The notes: generated by a model not told the origin, from the sequence alone. Positions 27,035-36,034 are shown, numbered from the stretch's first letter. The stretch is 64,000 nucleotides of DNA from CAVPDA01 sp963702495 (GCA_963702495.1 CAVPDA010000004.1:62001-126000); one strand, 5' to 3'. Program-made: numbers and translations.

Positions 27035-28599
27035 ATGCCGCAACGGCGCCTGCTCCACGTCGACTCCAGCCGTCTCAGCGCCTGGCTGTGGCACGGCGGC
27101 AGCCTGCGCCCTGAGGGACAGTTCGGTGCCGACGAGGCCGGCGGCGCCGCATTTTCTGCCTATCTGGCGCAGCACCGCGGCAGCCTGTGGCTGATGCTCG
27201 CCGACGTTGCGGAGGAAGGCTTCCAGTTCGAGGCCATTCCGCATGTACTCGGCGCCGACCGCACTGCCCTGGTCCGGCGCAAGCTCAATCAGTTCTTCTA
27301 CGGCTCTCCCTTCACCACCGCCCTCTCCCTCGGTCGAGAGAAGAGCGGCCGCCGCGACGAGCGCATGCTGTTCGCGGCGCTGACGAGACCGCAGGCATTC
27401 GAGCCGTGGCTGGCGGCGCTGCGCGCGGCCGAGGCGCAGCTCGTCGGCATCTACTCGGCGCCGCTCCTGGTGCCGACCCTCGGACAGCGGCTCAAGCTCC
27501 GGGCGGAGAACTGCCTGTTGGTGAGCTTCGGCAGCGCCGGCATCCGCCAGACCTTCCTCGAAGCGGGCAGATTGCGCTTCAGCCGATTGAGCCCGCTCAC
27601 CGCCGGGCTGGCCGAAGAGGTGGCGTATGCCTGTGCCGCGGAGGCCGCGCGCACCTACCAGTACCTGGCAGGCCAGCGTCTCATCCGCAACGCTGCGCTG
27701 CCGGTCTTGATCCTGGCGCCGACCGCCTTCCGGGACGTGCTCGCCGCGGCCTGCGTCGGTTCCGATGAACTGCAGTACGAAATCGTGGATCTGCATTCCG
27801 CCGCCGCTGCCTGCGGCCTGAAACGGACCCCGGACGATTTTTCGAGCGACCTGCTGTTCCTCCAAATGCTGGCGACGCAGCAGCCGCGGGAGCAGTTCGC
27901 CAGCCCGCCGGAGCGTCGTTTCTACCGTCTTTGGCAGACGCGATTCGCGCTGAAAAGCTCGGCGGCCGTGGTCATGTTCGCCTGCCTGCTGTTCGCGGCG
28001 AACGAGTTGTACGAAGTGCGCGCCCTGCGCCAGCAGACGGCACGAATCCAGGCCCAGACCGAGGCCGATGCCCGGCGCTATGCAGGAATCCTCGAGGGGC
28101 TGCCGGCGATGCCGACCACGCTCGACAACCTGCGGGCCGTGGTGGCGCGCTTCGACGCCATGGCAGGCCGCAGCGCCGGACCGCAGGAGATGTATGCGCG
28201 CATCAGCCGAGCACTGGAGGAAACCCCCGAGGTCGAGGCCGAACGCATAGAGTGGTTCCTCAGCACCAATCCGGAAGAAGCAGGCGCAGCGCGGGAGCCG
28301 GCGCGCCTGCCGGCCGTCGCGGGCGCCGCCGCGCCCCCCCCGGCATGCATGCCGTGGCGCTGATCTCCGGCACCCTACCCCTCAACCAGGCGGGTGACCA
28401 GCGCGCGTTGCTAGAAACGGTGAATGACTTCGTTGCCGCGCTGCGTCGCGACGCCGCGTTGAGCGTATCGGTGCTGCGCATGCCGGTCGATGTCGAATCG
28501 GGCAAGACGCTGCGCAGCGGCGGCGAGGCCGCAGCCGCTGCCGAGGCGCCGCGCTTTGCGCTGCGGGTCAGCTATCCGCTGGCGGTGGCCACGAAATGA
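27035..28599 (+). pseudogene. mshI: MshI-like pilus assembly protein, frameshifted at a C8 tract
   Basis: Reading from ATG 27035 gives a PilM-like actin-fold domain (LLHVDSSRLSAWLWHGG, then LLVSFGSAGIRQTF). A transmembrane helix follows (VVMFACLLFAANELYEV), with a short periplasmic region. The frame ends at 28361-28363 just after eight consecutive C (28334-28341). Adding one C restores ...PPPGMHAVALISGTL and continues to the stop at 28599, overlapping mshJ by 4 bp. The restored protein has about 521 residues. It would link the MshE/G motor to MshJ/K. An upstream ATG at 26942 is possible but less likely. Confidence 0.8.
28334..28341 (+). repeat. C8 homopolymer tract inside the mshI-like gene
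   Basis: Eight consecutive cytosines sit exactly at the point where the reading frame of the mshI-like gene breaks. A length of nine restores one continuous gene. Such tracts are slippage-prone in replication and in sequencing. Confidence 0.9.
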
Positions 28600-29201
28600 C
28601 CAAGGACGATTTCAAGCACATCCGCTGGTCGCTGCTCCTGGCGTTGCTCATGGTCGGCTCGGGGGCCGCGGCATTGCAGTTGACGCACCGGGTGGCGCTG
28701 GAGCAGCGCAAGGCGGCCCAGCAGGCTCAGGCAAGACTTGACGAGGCGCGCAACCGGCTGGCGCGGGCGCGCGACGAGGAGGCCGAGATCAAGAGCAAGA
28801 TCGGACGCTTCGACGACCTGCTCGCCGCCGGCGTGATCGGCACCGAAAAGCGCCTGGAATGGGTCGAGCAGATCAAGGCCATCAAGTCGGCGCGCCGGCT
28901 CTATGACCTGCAGTACGAGATCGCGCCCCAGCGCCCGCTGGACGCCTCGATCGCGCCGGGCACCAGCGGCAGCTACGCGTTCCTGTCCAGCACCATGCGC
29001 CTGCAGATGCAACTGCTGCACGAAGTGGATCTGATGCAGTTTCTCGATGACCTGCGAGGATCGGCACACGTCTATTTGCGGCCGGAACGCTGCAGCGTCG
29101 AGCGCACCGGCCGCGACGGCAGGACCTCGTCCGGCCCCCAGTTGAAGGCCGATTGCGTGCTCGACTGGATCACGATCCGCGAACAGAAGGCGGGGGCCTG
29201 A
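28596..29201 (+). CDS. mshJ: MshJ/PilO-like pilus assembly protein
   Basis: 201 residues. A short cytoplasmic N-terminus, one transmembrane helix (WSLLLALLMVGSGAAAL), a coiled coil (QQAQARLDEARNRLARARDE) and a ferredoxin-like periplasmic domain are arranged as in PilO/GspM. Its start overlaps the mshI-like stop by 4 bp, supporting that the upstream gene is normally intact. It probably pairs with MshI to form the inner-membrane alignment complex. Confidence 0.75.
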   Translation: MTKDDFKHIRWSLLLALLMVGSGAAALQLTHRVALEQRKAAQQAQARLDEARNRLARARDEEAEIKSKIGRFDDLLAAGVIGTEKRLEWVEQIKAIKSARRLYDLQYEIAPQRPLDASIAPGTSGSYAFLSSTMRLQMQLLHEVDLMQFLDDLRGSAHVYLRPERCSVERTGRDGRTSSGPQLKADCVLDWITIREQKAGA

Positions 29202-29245
29202 GCAATGACGAGGATTTCCCCTCCCCCTCTTGGAGAAGCAACGCC

Positions 29246-29737
29246 ATGACCGACGAACGGGTCAGCGAGGAGCCTTCGCCACGGGCCCGCCGCGGCGCCT
29301 GTCTGGCCTTTGCGCTGCTGGCGGCATCCCTGCTGGGTGCCCGGCCTGGCGCTGCGCAGGCCGAGGACCAAACCATCGGCCGCCTGTTCTTCACGCCGGA
29401 GCGGCGCGCCGCCATGGACCGCCAGCGCCAGTTCAATGTGCAGCAGGCCCGCGTCATGGAAGGCGCCAGCCTGACGGTGGACGGCGTCGTGCGCCGCTCC
29501 AGCGGCAAGAGTACGGTATGGATCAACGGCGTACCCCACGACGACAACCTGACCAACTCCGAAGTGCGTCCGCACATCGATGCGCGGGATCCGAGCCGGG
29601 TGCTACTCAAGGCCGGTGAAGAAGCGCCGGCCTCGCTGCGGGTAGGGGAGACCATCAATCGCACGACGCGGGAGAAGCAGGACGGGTTGGAAGGGGGGCG
29701 CATCGCGGTTCGCCGCAGCCGCCCGTCGGCACCATGA
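29246..29737 (+). CDS. Secreted MshK-like protein of the pilus locus
   Basis: 163 residues from ATG 29246 (ggagaa 8 bp upstream). A basic N-terminus is followed by a signal sequence ending near GAAQAE, then GRLFFTPERRAAMDRQRQ and a small domain with VVRRSSGKSTVWINGVPHD. The position after the mshJ-like gene and the pattern of a short exported protein fit MshK/PilP-like pilotin or alignment factors. Direct homology cannot be confirmed by eye. It overlaps the next gene by 4 bp. Confidence 0.6.
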   Translation: MTDERVSEEPSPRARRGACLAFALLAASLLGARPGAAQAEDQTIGRLFFTPERRAAMDRQRQFNVQQARVMEGASLTVDGVVRRSSGKSTVWINGVPHDDNLTNSEVRPHIDARDPSRVLLKAGEEAPASLRVGETINRTTREKQDGLEGGRIAVRRSRPSAP

Positions 29738-31035
29738 ATGCATTCGCGGTACGCCAGCGCGGCGCCGCATTGCTGGCAGTGACCGCATTGCTCGCTGGAA
29801 CTGCCCTGATCTTGTTCACGTCACGACTGTTCGCATTGCCAGGTGCCGCCTATCGCGAACGCGCGACGTCTTCCGCCTTGGCCCAGGCGCGGGAGGCGCT
29901 GATCGGCTGGAGCGCGACACGCGATGACGAATCCTTCCACAATTACCGGCCGGGAGACTTGCCCTGCCCGGACCGGAACGCACCGGGCGAGCCAGGCTAC
30001 GGCTATGCCGAGGGCACGTGCTCCCCGGGCGAGATCGGGCGCCTGCCGTGGAAGACCCTGGGCCTGCCGGAACCGGCCGACGCGGACGGCGAGCCGCTCT
30101 GGTACGTGATCGACGGCGCGTTCCGCTGGCGTTGGGGCAACGTGGTCGGAACAAACGCGGCGATCAACAGCGACACGCGCGCCACGCTTCAGGTCTTCGC
30201 GGCGGACACAGTGGCGAGCCTCACGCCGGCAGGCAGCGAGGCGGCGGCGATCGTGTTTGCCGCCGGAGCCGCGCTGCCGGGGCAGGTTCGGGGCACGCCG
30301 GCAGAGCGCAAGGAGGCGCGGAACTACCTTGACGCGGTCGGCCCGCCTGCCGTCGCCGGCAACCTGGACAACGGCCATGAAGGTGGTCCGTTCTTCGCCG
30401 GGCCGGTGCGGGATGCGGCGGGCATGCTGATCGCCAATGACCGCGCGGTGATCGTCACCGCGCGCGACGTGATGAAAGCGGTGGCGCCCCGCGTCGAGGA
30501 CGTCGTCGTGCGCATGCTGGCGGCGTACCAGACCACGCATGCGGGGCAGTTCCCCAATCCTGCCCGCTACAACGATCTGGCCTGCACCGACGTCGCCGCC
30601 TGCAGCGACGTCGCCTCCTGCAGCGACACGGTGACCACCCACCCGCTCACTGTGTGCCCGCGGGATTCGATCACCTGTCGCGGCCGCCTGCCGGAGAACA
30701 TCTGGACTGGGATCGCGCCCCTGCCGCCGCGCTGGTTCAAGTTCAACCTGTGGTCCCAGACGATCTACTATGCGGTCGGCAACCTTACCATCGAGAATCC
30801 CGCCGGCTGCAGCCCGCAACTCCAGATCACCGGCAGACCGCCGGCGGCGGCCCTGTTCCTGCTTCCCGGCAGTCCCTTGGGAACGGTCCTGCGCAATTCC
30901 CCATCGCAGAGCAACGACCTGACCCGGTACTTCGAGGATGCGGAGAATCGGGACGGCTGGAGCGTCGGACCGCCGGCATCCGACCGCTACGACATTCCCG
31001 GCACGGGAAGCAACGACCGCATGAGGACTCTGTAG
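29734..31035 (+). CDS. PilX/GspK-like minor pilin-type protein with LPCP motif
   Basis: 433 residues. It begins MNAFAVRQRGAALLAVTALL, a PilX/GspK-style N-terminal helix without the FTLVE motif. The region AREALIGWSATRD...GDLPCP...GLPEP...DGEPLWYVIDGAFRWRW has the same order of landmarks as the next gene's AREALLGYA...GRLPCP...LGLQP. A cysteine repeat lies at 30583-30627. I infer a large minor pilin or tip-associated protein. It overlaps the next gene by 1 bp. Its exact family is not recognised. Confidence 0.65.
   Translation: MNAFAVRQRGAALLAVTALLAGTALILFTSRLFALPGAAYRERATSSALAQAREALIGWSATRDDESFHNYRPGDLPCPDRNAPGEPGYGYAEGTCSPGEIGRLPWKTLGLPEPADADGEPLWYVIDGAFRWRWGNVVGTNAAINSDTRATLQVFAADTVASLTPAGSEAAAIVFAAGAALPGQVRGTPAERKEARNYLDAVGPPAVAGNLDNGHEGGPFFAGPVRDAAGMLIANDRAVIVTARDVMKAVAPRVEDVVVRMLAAYQTTHAGQFPNPARYNDLACTDVAACSDVASCSDTVTTHPLTVCPRDSITCRGRLPENIWTGIAPLPPRWFKFNLWSQTIYYAVGNLTIENPAGCSPQLQITGRPPAAALFLLPGSPLGTVLRNSPSQSNDLTRYFEDAENRDGWSVGPPASDRYDIPGTGSNDRMRTL
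30583..30627 (+). repeat. 18-bp in-frame repeat encoding CxDVAx units
   Basis: Units of 18 bp begin at 30583, 30601 and 30619 and encode CTDVAA, CSDVAS and CSDT. The third unit is partial. It adds three closely spaced cysteines to the exported protein, suggesting a disulfide or metal site, or simple slippage expansion. Confidence 0.7.
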
Positions 31036-31799
31036 TGGTTTCCCTGGGCGGCGCTCGACGCGGACAGGGCTTCACGCTGGTCGAACTGGCGATCGTGCTG
31101 CTGATCATCGCCGTCCTGATCGGCGGCCTGATGGTTCCGTTGAGCGCACAGTTGGATATTCGCAATCGCGCCGAGACCGACCGGACCTTGGCCGAGGCGC
31201 GCGAGGCGCTGCTTGGCTATGCCGCGGCCAACGGCCGCCTGCCCTGCCCCGCGAGCAGCGCCAGCAACGGCCGCGCCAGTCCGGAAACCTGCGGTGCCGG
31301 CGGGCAGTGCGTATGCACCAACCCCTATGACGGCCTGCTGCCGGCCGTCACCCTCGGCCTGCAGCCGACCGACGGGCAGGGTTATGCCATCGACGCCTGG
31401 AACAATCGCGTCCGCTATGCCGTCACCAGCGCCAACGCCTGGGCCTTCACCAGCAACGGCAACGCGGGCCTGAGCCATACCGTCCAGACGTCCGGCTTCG
31501 CCAGCCTGGCGCCGGATCTCCACGTCTGCGCCAACGCCACCGGCACCACCGCGACCGAATGCGGCGCCGCCAGCGACGAACTGAGCACCAGCGCTGCCGC
31601 CATCCTGGTCGCCACCGGGCGTAACGGGCCTGCAAGCCACGGTGCCGACGAAGCGGCCAATCTCGATCCGAACCGCGTCTTCGTCTTCCACCCGTCGACC
31701 GCAGAGAGCGCTCCCGGAGGCGAGTTCGACGACATCGTGACCTGGCTCTCGCCCAACCTCCTCTACAACCGCCTGATCGCCGCCGGGCAGTTGCCGTGA
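31035..31799 (+). CDS. Prepilin-like protein with type IV leader
   Basis: 254 residues from GTG 31035, which overlaps the previous stop. The leader ends RRGQG and mature protein begins FTLVELAIVLLIIAVLIGG, a full type III signal with Glu5 for PilD processing. Downstream AREALLGYAAANGRLPCP and several Cys pairs follow. It is larger than a major pilin subunit and shares landmarks with the preceding gene, so a minor pilin or tip role is more likely than the shaft. Confidence 0.75.
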   Translation: MVSLGGARRGQGFTLVELAIVLLIIAVLIGGLMVPLSAQLDIRNRAETDRTLAEAREALLGYAAANGRLPCPASSASNGRASPETCGAGGQCVCTNPYDGLLPAVTLGLQPTDGQGYAIDAWNNRVRYAVTSANAWAFTSNGNAGLSHTVQTSGFASLAPDLHVCANATGTTATECGAASDELSTSAAAILVATGRNGPASHGADEAANLDPNRVFVFHPSTAESAPGGEFDDIVTWLSPNLLYNRLIAAGQLP

Positions 31800-31931
31800 A
31801 GGTTGTCTGACACCGTCCATCGGTCCACGCCGTCGTCCGTCCTTGACCACCGCCGCCGCTTCCTGAGAAACTTCACTCAAGGCAGGGGTTCCGGTTCCCG
31901 ATACCGGGAAGACCCACTGTCGGAGATTCGC

Positions 31932-33275
31932 ATGTCGGGCCCCTCGCCCAGCTTTCTCGAACGCCTGCGCAACGCCGGCATCGACCCCCAGGACACGGAC
32001 GAACAGCGGCTGAACAAGTCGCTGATCATGTTCGCCACCGGCCTGGTCAGCGTCGCCTCGATGCTGTGGCTGGTCATCTACTGGAGCCTGGGGCCGAAGC
32101 TCTCGGCGACGCTGCCGTTCGCCTTCCAGATCCTGCTCGCCATCAACCTCGCGCTCTACATCAAGAGCGGCAACTTCAACTTCTTCCGCGTCAGCCAGCT
32201 CGGACTGTTCCTGTTCTTTCCGTTCGTGGTGCAGTGGAGCATCGGCAACTTCATCACGGCGAGCGGCATCACCCTCTGGGGCCTGCTGGCTCCGATCGGC
32301 GCCGTCCTCGTCATCGGGGCGCGCGAATCGCTGGCCTGGTTCATCGCCTACATCTTCCTGCTCGCATTGTCCGGCTTCTTCGACTACTACCTGGCCGACC
32401 TGCAGCCGACCCGACCGCAGCAGATCCCGCTCCAGACCAGCATGGTGTTCTTCGCCCTCAACTTCAGCGCGGTGTCGGCGATCGTGTTCCTGCTGCTGCG
32501 CTTCTCCATCCAGGAGAAGCAGAAGGCGCAGGCCAAGCTGATGGAAGCCCATCGGCTGCTGCAGACCGAGCAGGAGCGCTCCGAGCGCCTGCTGCTCAAC
32601 ATCCTGCCGGGTCCGATCGCCGAACGTCTCAAGAACAGCAACCAGACCATCGCCGACGGTTTCGCCGACGTCACCGTCATGTTCGCCGACATCGTCAACT
32701 TCACCCATGTCGCCGAGGGCATGTCGCCGAACCAGGTTTTTACCATGCTGAACCGCATCTTCTCGTCCTTCGACGAACTGGCCGAGCGCTTCGGACTGGA
32801 GAAGATCAAGACCATCGGCGACGCCTACATGGTGGCCGGCGGGTTGAACGAGGGGCCCGAGGACTATTGCGTTGCCATCACCGAGATGGCGATCGCGATG
32901 CGCGACCTGCTGCGCCGCGACTTCACCGTGAACGCGCGCCATCTCGAAATCCGCATCGGCATCGGCACCGGCCCAGTGGTGGCGGGCGTGGTCGGCAAGA
33001 AGAAGTTCATCTACGATCTGTGGGGTGACACCGTCAATATCGCAAGCCGCATCACGAGCGAAGGGGTGCCCGGCATGATCCATGTGGACACCACCACCTA
33101 TCGGCGCTTGCGCGACGGCTTCGATTTCGACGAACCCCAGACTCTTCACTTCAAGGGAAAAGGCAACATGGCGGTGTACCGCCTGTTGGGCAAGAAGGAC
33201 TCGCTCGACGCTGCCGCGTCGGCCACCGCGAGCGCCGATCGCGGGACCAGCCTGCGGCAGGCCAGTGCGCCATAG
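31932..33275 (+). CDS. Membrane class III adenylate cyclase
   Basis: 447 residues from ATG 31932 (cggag 6 bp upstream). Five or six transmembrane segments occupy about 35-195. A coiled linker (KAQAKLMEAHRLLQTEQERS) and catalytic domain about 235-425 follow. Metal-binding FADIVNFT, the purine-selecting Lys in EKIKTIGDAYMVAGG, and YDLWGDTVNIASR with the adenine-specifying Asp and transition-state Asn/Arg are present. It should be an active homodimeric cyclase making cAMP. It sits directly downstream of the prepilin genes and is convergent with the histidine kinase. Confidence 0.88.
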   Translation: MSGPSPSFLERLRNAGIDPQDTDEQRLNKSLIMFATGLVSVASMLWLVIYWSLGPKLSATLPFAFQILLAINLALYIKSGNFNFFRVSQLGLFLFFPFVVQWSIGNFITASGITLWGLLAPIGAVLVIGARESLAWFIAYIFLLALSGFFDYYLADLQPTRPQQIPLQTSMVFFALNFSAVSAIVFLLLRFSIQEKQKAQAKLMEAHRLLQTEQERSERLLLNILPGPIAERLKNSNQTIADGFADVTVMFADIVNFTHVAEGMSPNQVFTMLNRIFSSFDELAERFGLEKIKTIGDAYMVAGGLNEGPEDYCVAITEMAIAMRDLLRRDFTVNARHLEIRIGIGTGPVVAGVVGKKKFIYDLWGDTVNIASRITSEGVPGMIHVDTTTYRRLRDGFDFDEPQTLHFKGKGNMAVYRLLGKKDSLDAAASATASADRGTSLRQASAP

Positions 33276-33334
33276 GCCTGCTTGTATTGCCGGTTTCGCC
33301 GCTGGCGGGCAATCCCGGAAAAGAATGGTCCTGC

Positions 33335-35047
33335 CTATTCGGCCGCGGCGCGACCCTGCTTCTCCAGCCTGATGCACACCTGACCGGGATCGTTGGCCGC
33401 CACCTGCAGGCGGTAGCCGTACCACTCCGCCTGCCGCGCCACCTGATAGAGGCCGATGCCCAGCCCGGATTCCGAGGGCACCGGCGCCCGGAACAGATCC
33501 TTCGCAATCGCCGGGGGAATCGGCGCGCCCGTATCACAGACGGAGAGGACGACGCCGTCGCTCATGTCGAGCGTCACGCTGACGCCCAGGGAAGGCAGCG
33601 TCGCCTGCTTGCGCAGGGCGTTCTCGATCAGGTTTTCCAGCGCGCTGTTGAACAGGCCCGCCGGCAGCACACCCTCCTCGCGCATGCCGATGGCGAAAAA
33701 GCGGATCCGATTGTGCTGGAACTGCCGCTCCACTTCGCTCCACCAGCGCAGCGCCGGCGCCTCCTGCTGCTGCTGCGGCACCGGCTGCCGCAGCTTGTCC
33801 AGGGTTTGCTGCAGGCGCTGGCTGATCACCGGCAACTGGCGACGCAGCAGAGCGTGGAACTGCGGCGAGATTTCGTCGCCTTCGCGTTCGGCAGCGAAGC
33901 AGAGGGCGTTCAAGGATTGCAGCAGATTCTTCACGTCGTGGGTGAGCCGCGCTCCGGTCTCGTGGACGGCCTGCAGGTAGGAGAGCTGCTGGACCTGGCG
34001 TGAGCGCAGCTTGGCGAGGTGGAACTCGCCCAGGATCTGGGCCAGCAGGTGGAAGTGCCAGACCAGGGCCGGACCCAGATCGCGGCGCGAGTACAGCGTC
34101 AGGACCAGCGCCCCATGCTTGAACGGGTAGCGGCGCTCCCCCTCCGCGCCGAATCGACCTTCCTGGTCTCCGGTGCGCCACTCGCCCCCCGTCAGGCCGG
34201 GAAACCGGGACAGACTCGTGCAGGCGCGGGCGAGGAAGGCTTCCGCGTCCGCCTCGCGGGCGGAAAGCTCGGTCAGTTCGTGCAGCCAGTCCTCGAACGG
34301 CAGTCCGACCGACAGCACGTAGCGCGACAAGACCAGCCCCAGCCCCGAGAAGCCGGAGCGTGGACTCCACGCCCAGCCCAGGACAAACAGCACGGCGGAC
34401 ACGCTGACCAGGGCGATCGCCAGCGCTTCGACGTAGCCCTTGTCGGAAAGCAGCATCAGCGCCAGGGTACCCAGCACCAGCACCGCCAGCAGCAGGAAGA
34501 GAAACGCGCTGTAGACGAAGTCGATCACTTCGGAATGTTCGCTTTCGTCCTTCGGCACCGGCAGCAGCGCCATGACCGCGAACAGCAGCGGCAGGCCGAC
34601 GTGGGCCAGCAGTCCGAGCACCTCGGGCAACACCAGGGGGCGGGGGATGATCTTCGGTGTCAGCAGGACCAGCAGTGCGAGGACGAGGTAGGTCAGGGCC
34701 AGCAGGTAGAACATTCGCATCGGCAGCGACTCGGAGAAAAACACCTTGCCGCCGATGATGCCGGCCAGCACCATCACCCATGCGATCATGACCCAGACAT
34801 TGGTCCATGTCGCAGCGGCGGCGACCAGTACGGCGACCAGAGCGAGTTCCGGCCAGTTCAGGCGTTTCTCGGTGCGCACAATCGGCTGCCACAGGAGGAA
34901 AATACCGATGTGGCCCAGAAGCAGGGTGCGCGCGATCGGGCTGGCGATGTCCTGCACCAGCACCAGGTGCAGAACGGCGAGTTGAGCCAGGAGCAGCCAG
35001 CGCCGGTGACGTTCGATCAGGCCGAGGAAACGTTCGATTCGATTCAT
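33335..35047 (-). CDS. Membrane sensor histidine kinase, candidate partner of the sigma54 regulator
   Basis: 570 residues from ATG 35047. About eight hydrophobic segments cover the first 235 residues, then a GAF-like stretch, an H-box GARLTHDVKNLLQSLNA, N-box LENLIENALRK, and G-boxes VCDTGAPIP and SGLGIGLYQVAR. The layout (multi-helix N-terminus, GAF-like part, HisKA, HATPase) recalls PilS and PrsK-type kinases. It is divergent from the prepilin gene and is the only kinase near the regulator at 17578-19134, so pairing is inferred. Confidence 0.85.
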   Translation of the reverse strand: MNRIERFLGLIERHRRWLLLAQLAVLHLVLVQDIASPIARTLLLGHIGIFLLWQPIVRTEKRLNWPELALVAVLVAAAATWTNVWVMIAWVMVLAGIIGGKVFFSESLPMRMFYLLALTYLVLALLVLLTPKIIPRPLVLPEVLGLLAHVGLPLLFAVMALLPVPKDESEHSEVIDFVYSAFLFLLLAVLVLGTLALMLLSDKGYVEALAIALVSVSAVLFVLGWAWSPRSGFSGLGLVLSRYVLSVGLPFEDWLHELTELSAREADAEAFLARACTSLSRFPGLTGGEWRTGDQEGRFGAEGERRYPFKHGALVLTLYSRRDLGPALVWHFHLLAQILGEFHLAKLRSRQVQQLSYLQAVHETGARLTHDVKNLLQSLNALCFAAEREGDEISPQFHALLRRQLPVISQRLQQTLDKLRQPVPQQQQEAPALRWWSEVERQFQHNRIRFFAIGMREEGVLPAGLFNSALENLIENALRKQATLPSLGVSVTLDMSDGVVLSVCDTGAPIPPAIAKDLFRAPVPSESGLGIGLYQVARQAEWYGYRLQVAANDPGQVCIRLEKQGRAAAE

Positions 35048-35185
35048 GTCATTGGGAAAGATGGAGCGAAGCGGGAACCGCCCCCGATGCCCCGCGTTCC
35101 ACCGCGATTGTAGCTTCCGGGCCCCGGTCGCCAGCGCCCGGTGCGGCATGACTTTTCTCACATAGCCGACCGAATCCGGACGCCG

Positions 35186-35203
35186 CTGTCGATAAGCCGA
35201 CAG
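35186..35203. promoter_or_regulatory. Inverted repeat upstream of the sigma54 promoter
   Basis: Half-sites ctgtcg and cgacag are separated by 6 bp and lie about 50 bp upstream of the -24 element. The position and symmetry suit an enhancer site for an NtrC-family regulator. It also lies in the divergent spacer of the histidine kinase gene. No second copy is evident. Confidence 0.4.
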
Positions 35204-35251
35204 TTTTCACGGATTAGGGGCCGAAAATGGGGGATATCCGGGCTTCAGGCA

Positions 35252-35267
35252 TGGCACACAACATGCT
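35252..35267 (+). promoter_or_regulatory. Sigma54 (-24/-12) promoter of the prepilin gene
   Basis: TGGCACACAACATGCT matches the sigma54 consensus TGGCAC-N5-TTGCW at all but one base, with the invariant GG and GC spaced by 10. It lies 36 bp before the prepilin ATG (35303), a normal distance. It mirrors PilSR-controlled pilA promoters in other bacteria. Confidence 0.75.
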
Positions 35268-35302
35268 AACAGGTTCTTGGAGCCATCAACTTCCGTACGA
35301 AC

Positions 35303-35974
35303 ATGAGAAAAAATCAAGCCGGATTCACCCTCGTCGAGATCGCCATCGTGCTGGTGATCATCGGCTTGCTGCTGGGCGGTGTGCTGAAGGGTCAGGAACT
35401 GATCAACAGCGCCAAGGTGAAGAATTTCGCCCAGGATTTCCGTACGATTCCGCTGTTCATTTACGGCTATCAGGACAAGTTCAAAGCCCTGCCTGGGGAT
35501 GATGCAAATGCGGCCACACGCATCACAGGTGCGACCAAGGCAACGACCGGAACGCAGGGTAACGGCGTCATAGAAGGGAACTGGGACTCAACGGTGAGTA
35601 CAGTTGAATCGGTGCTGTTCTGGCAACATGTGCGCTTGGCCAACCTTGCCGCCGGACCCACTGACTTTTCCGACAATGAGAAAGCGGCCGCAAGTGTTCC
35701 CACCAATGCTGACGGCGGCCGCATAGGGGTCGAAAGCGTGAGTTCTCATTTCATCAAGAATAACGACGACTCATGGCTCGGCGGCACCTACTTGGTGTGT
35801 TCGGGGGGAATTCAGGGAAAGTTCGCCAAGCAGTTGGACACCACGACGGACGACGGGAAAACCGATGAAGGTTCGATGCGTGTCGTCGCCACAGGTCATA
35901 CTCGCGGCACCAAGGCATTGGCTAACAGCAGCGTAGATGACGGCACGAACTACATCGTCTGCCTTGCATTCTGA
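35303..35974 (+). CDS. Type IV prepilin, MshA-like major pilin candidate
   Basis: 223 residues. A 7-residue leader MRKNQAG precedes FTLVEIAIVLVIIGLLLGG, with Gly-1 and Glu5 for PilD. The body has few aromatics and a C-terminal Cys pair (LVCSGG and YIVCLAF) that may close a D-region. Base composition is visibly more AT-rich than neighbours, common for surface pilins under diversifying exchange. It is alone behind a sigma54 promoter and before a strong terminator, so it is transcribed separately from the assembly genes. No good ribosome-binding site is seen directly upstream. Confidence 0.85.
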   Translation: MRKNQAGFTLVEIAIVLVIIGLLLGGVLKGQELINSAKVKNFAQDFRTIPLFIYGYQDKFKALPGDDANAATRITGATKATTGTQGNGVIEGNWDSTVSTVESVLFWQHVRLANLAAGPTDFSDNEKAAASVPTNADGGRIGVESVSSHFIKNNDDSWLGGTYLVCSGGIQGKFAKQLDTTTDDGKTDEGSMRVVATGHTRGTKALANSSVDDGTNYIVCLAF

Positions 35975-36006
35975 ATAGATTCCTGGCTCACGCTCAGTGA
36001 GCAAAC

Positions 36007-36029
36007 AGCCCGCCTCCCGGCGGGCTTTT
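36007..36029 (+). terminator. Rho-independent terminator of the prepilin gene
   Basis: An 8-bp GC-rich stem (agcccgcc/ggcgggct) with a 4-base loop is followed by TTTT. It sits 32 bp after the prepilin stop and just before the convergent antiporter stop. Confidence 0.85.
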
Positions 36030-36034
36030 CGTTT

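Noticed and set aside
33276..33334. Inverted repeat attgcc...ggcaat between cyclase and kinase stops
   Set aside because: A possible hairpin but without a T-run; could equally be chance.
30987..33425. An 812-codon minus-strand open frame
   Set aside because: It is antisense to the prepilin and adenylate cyclase genes, both of which have clear domains.
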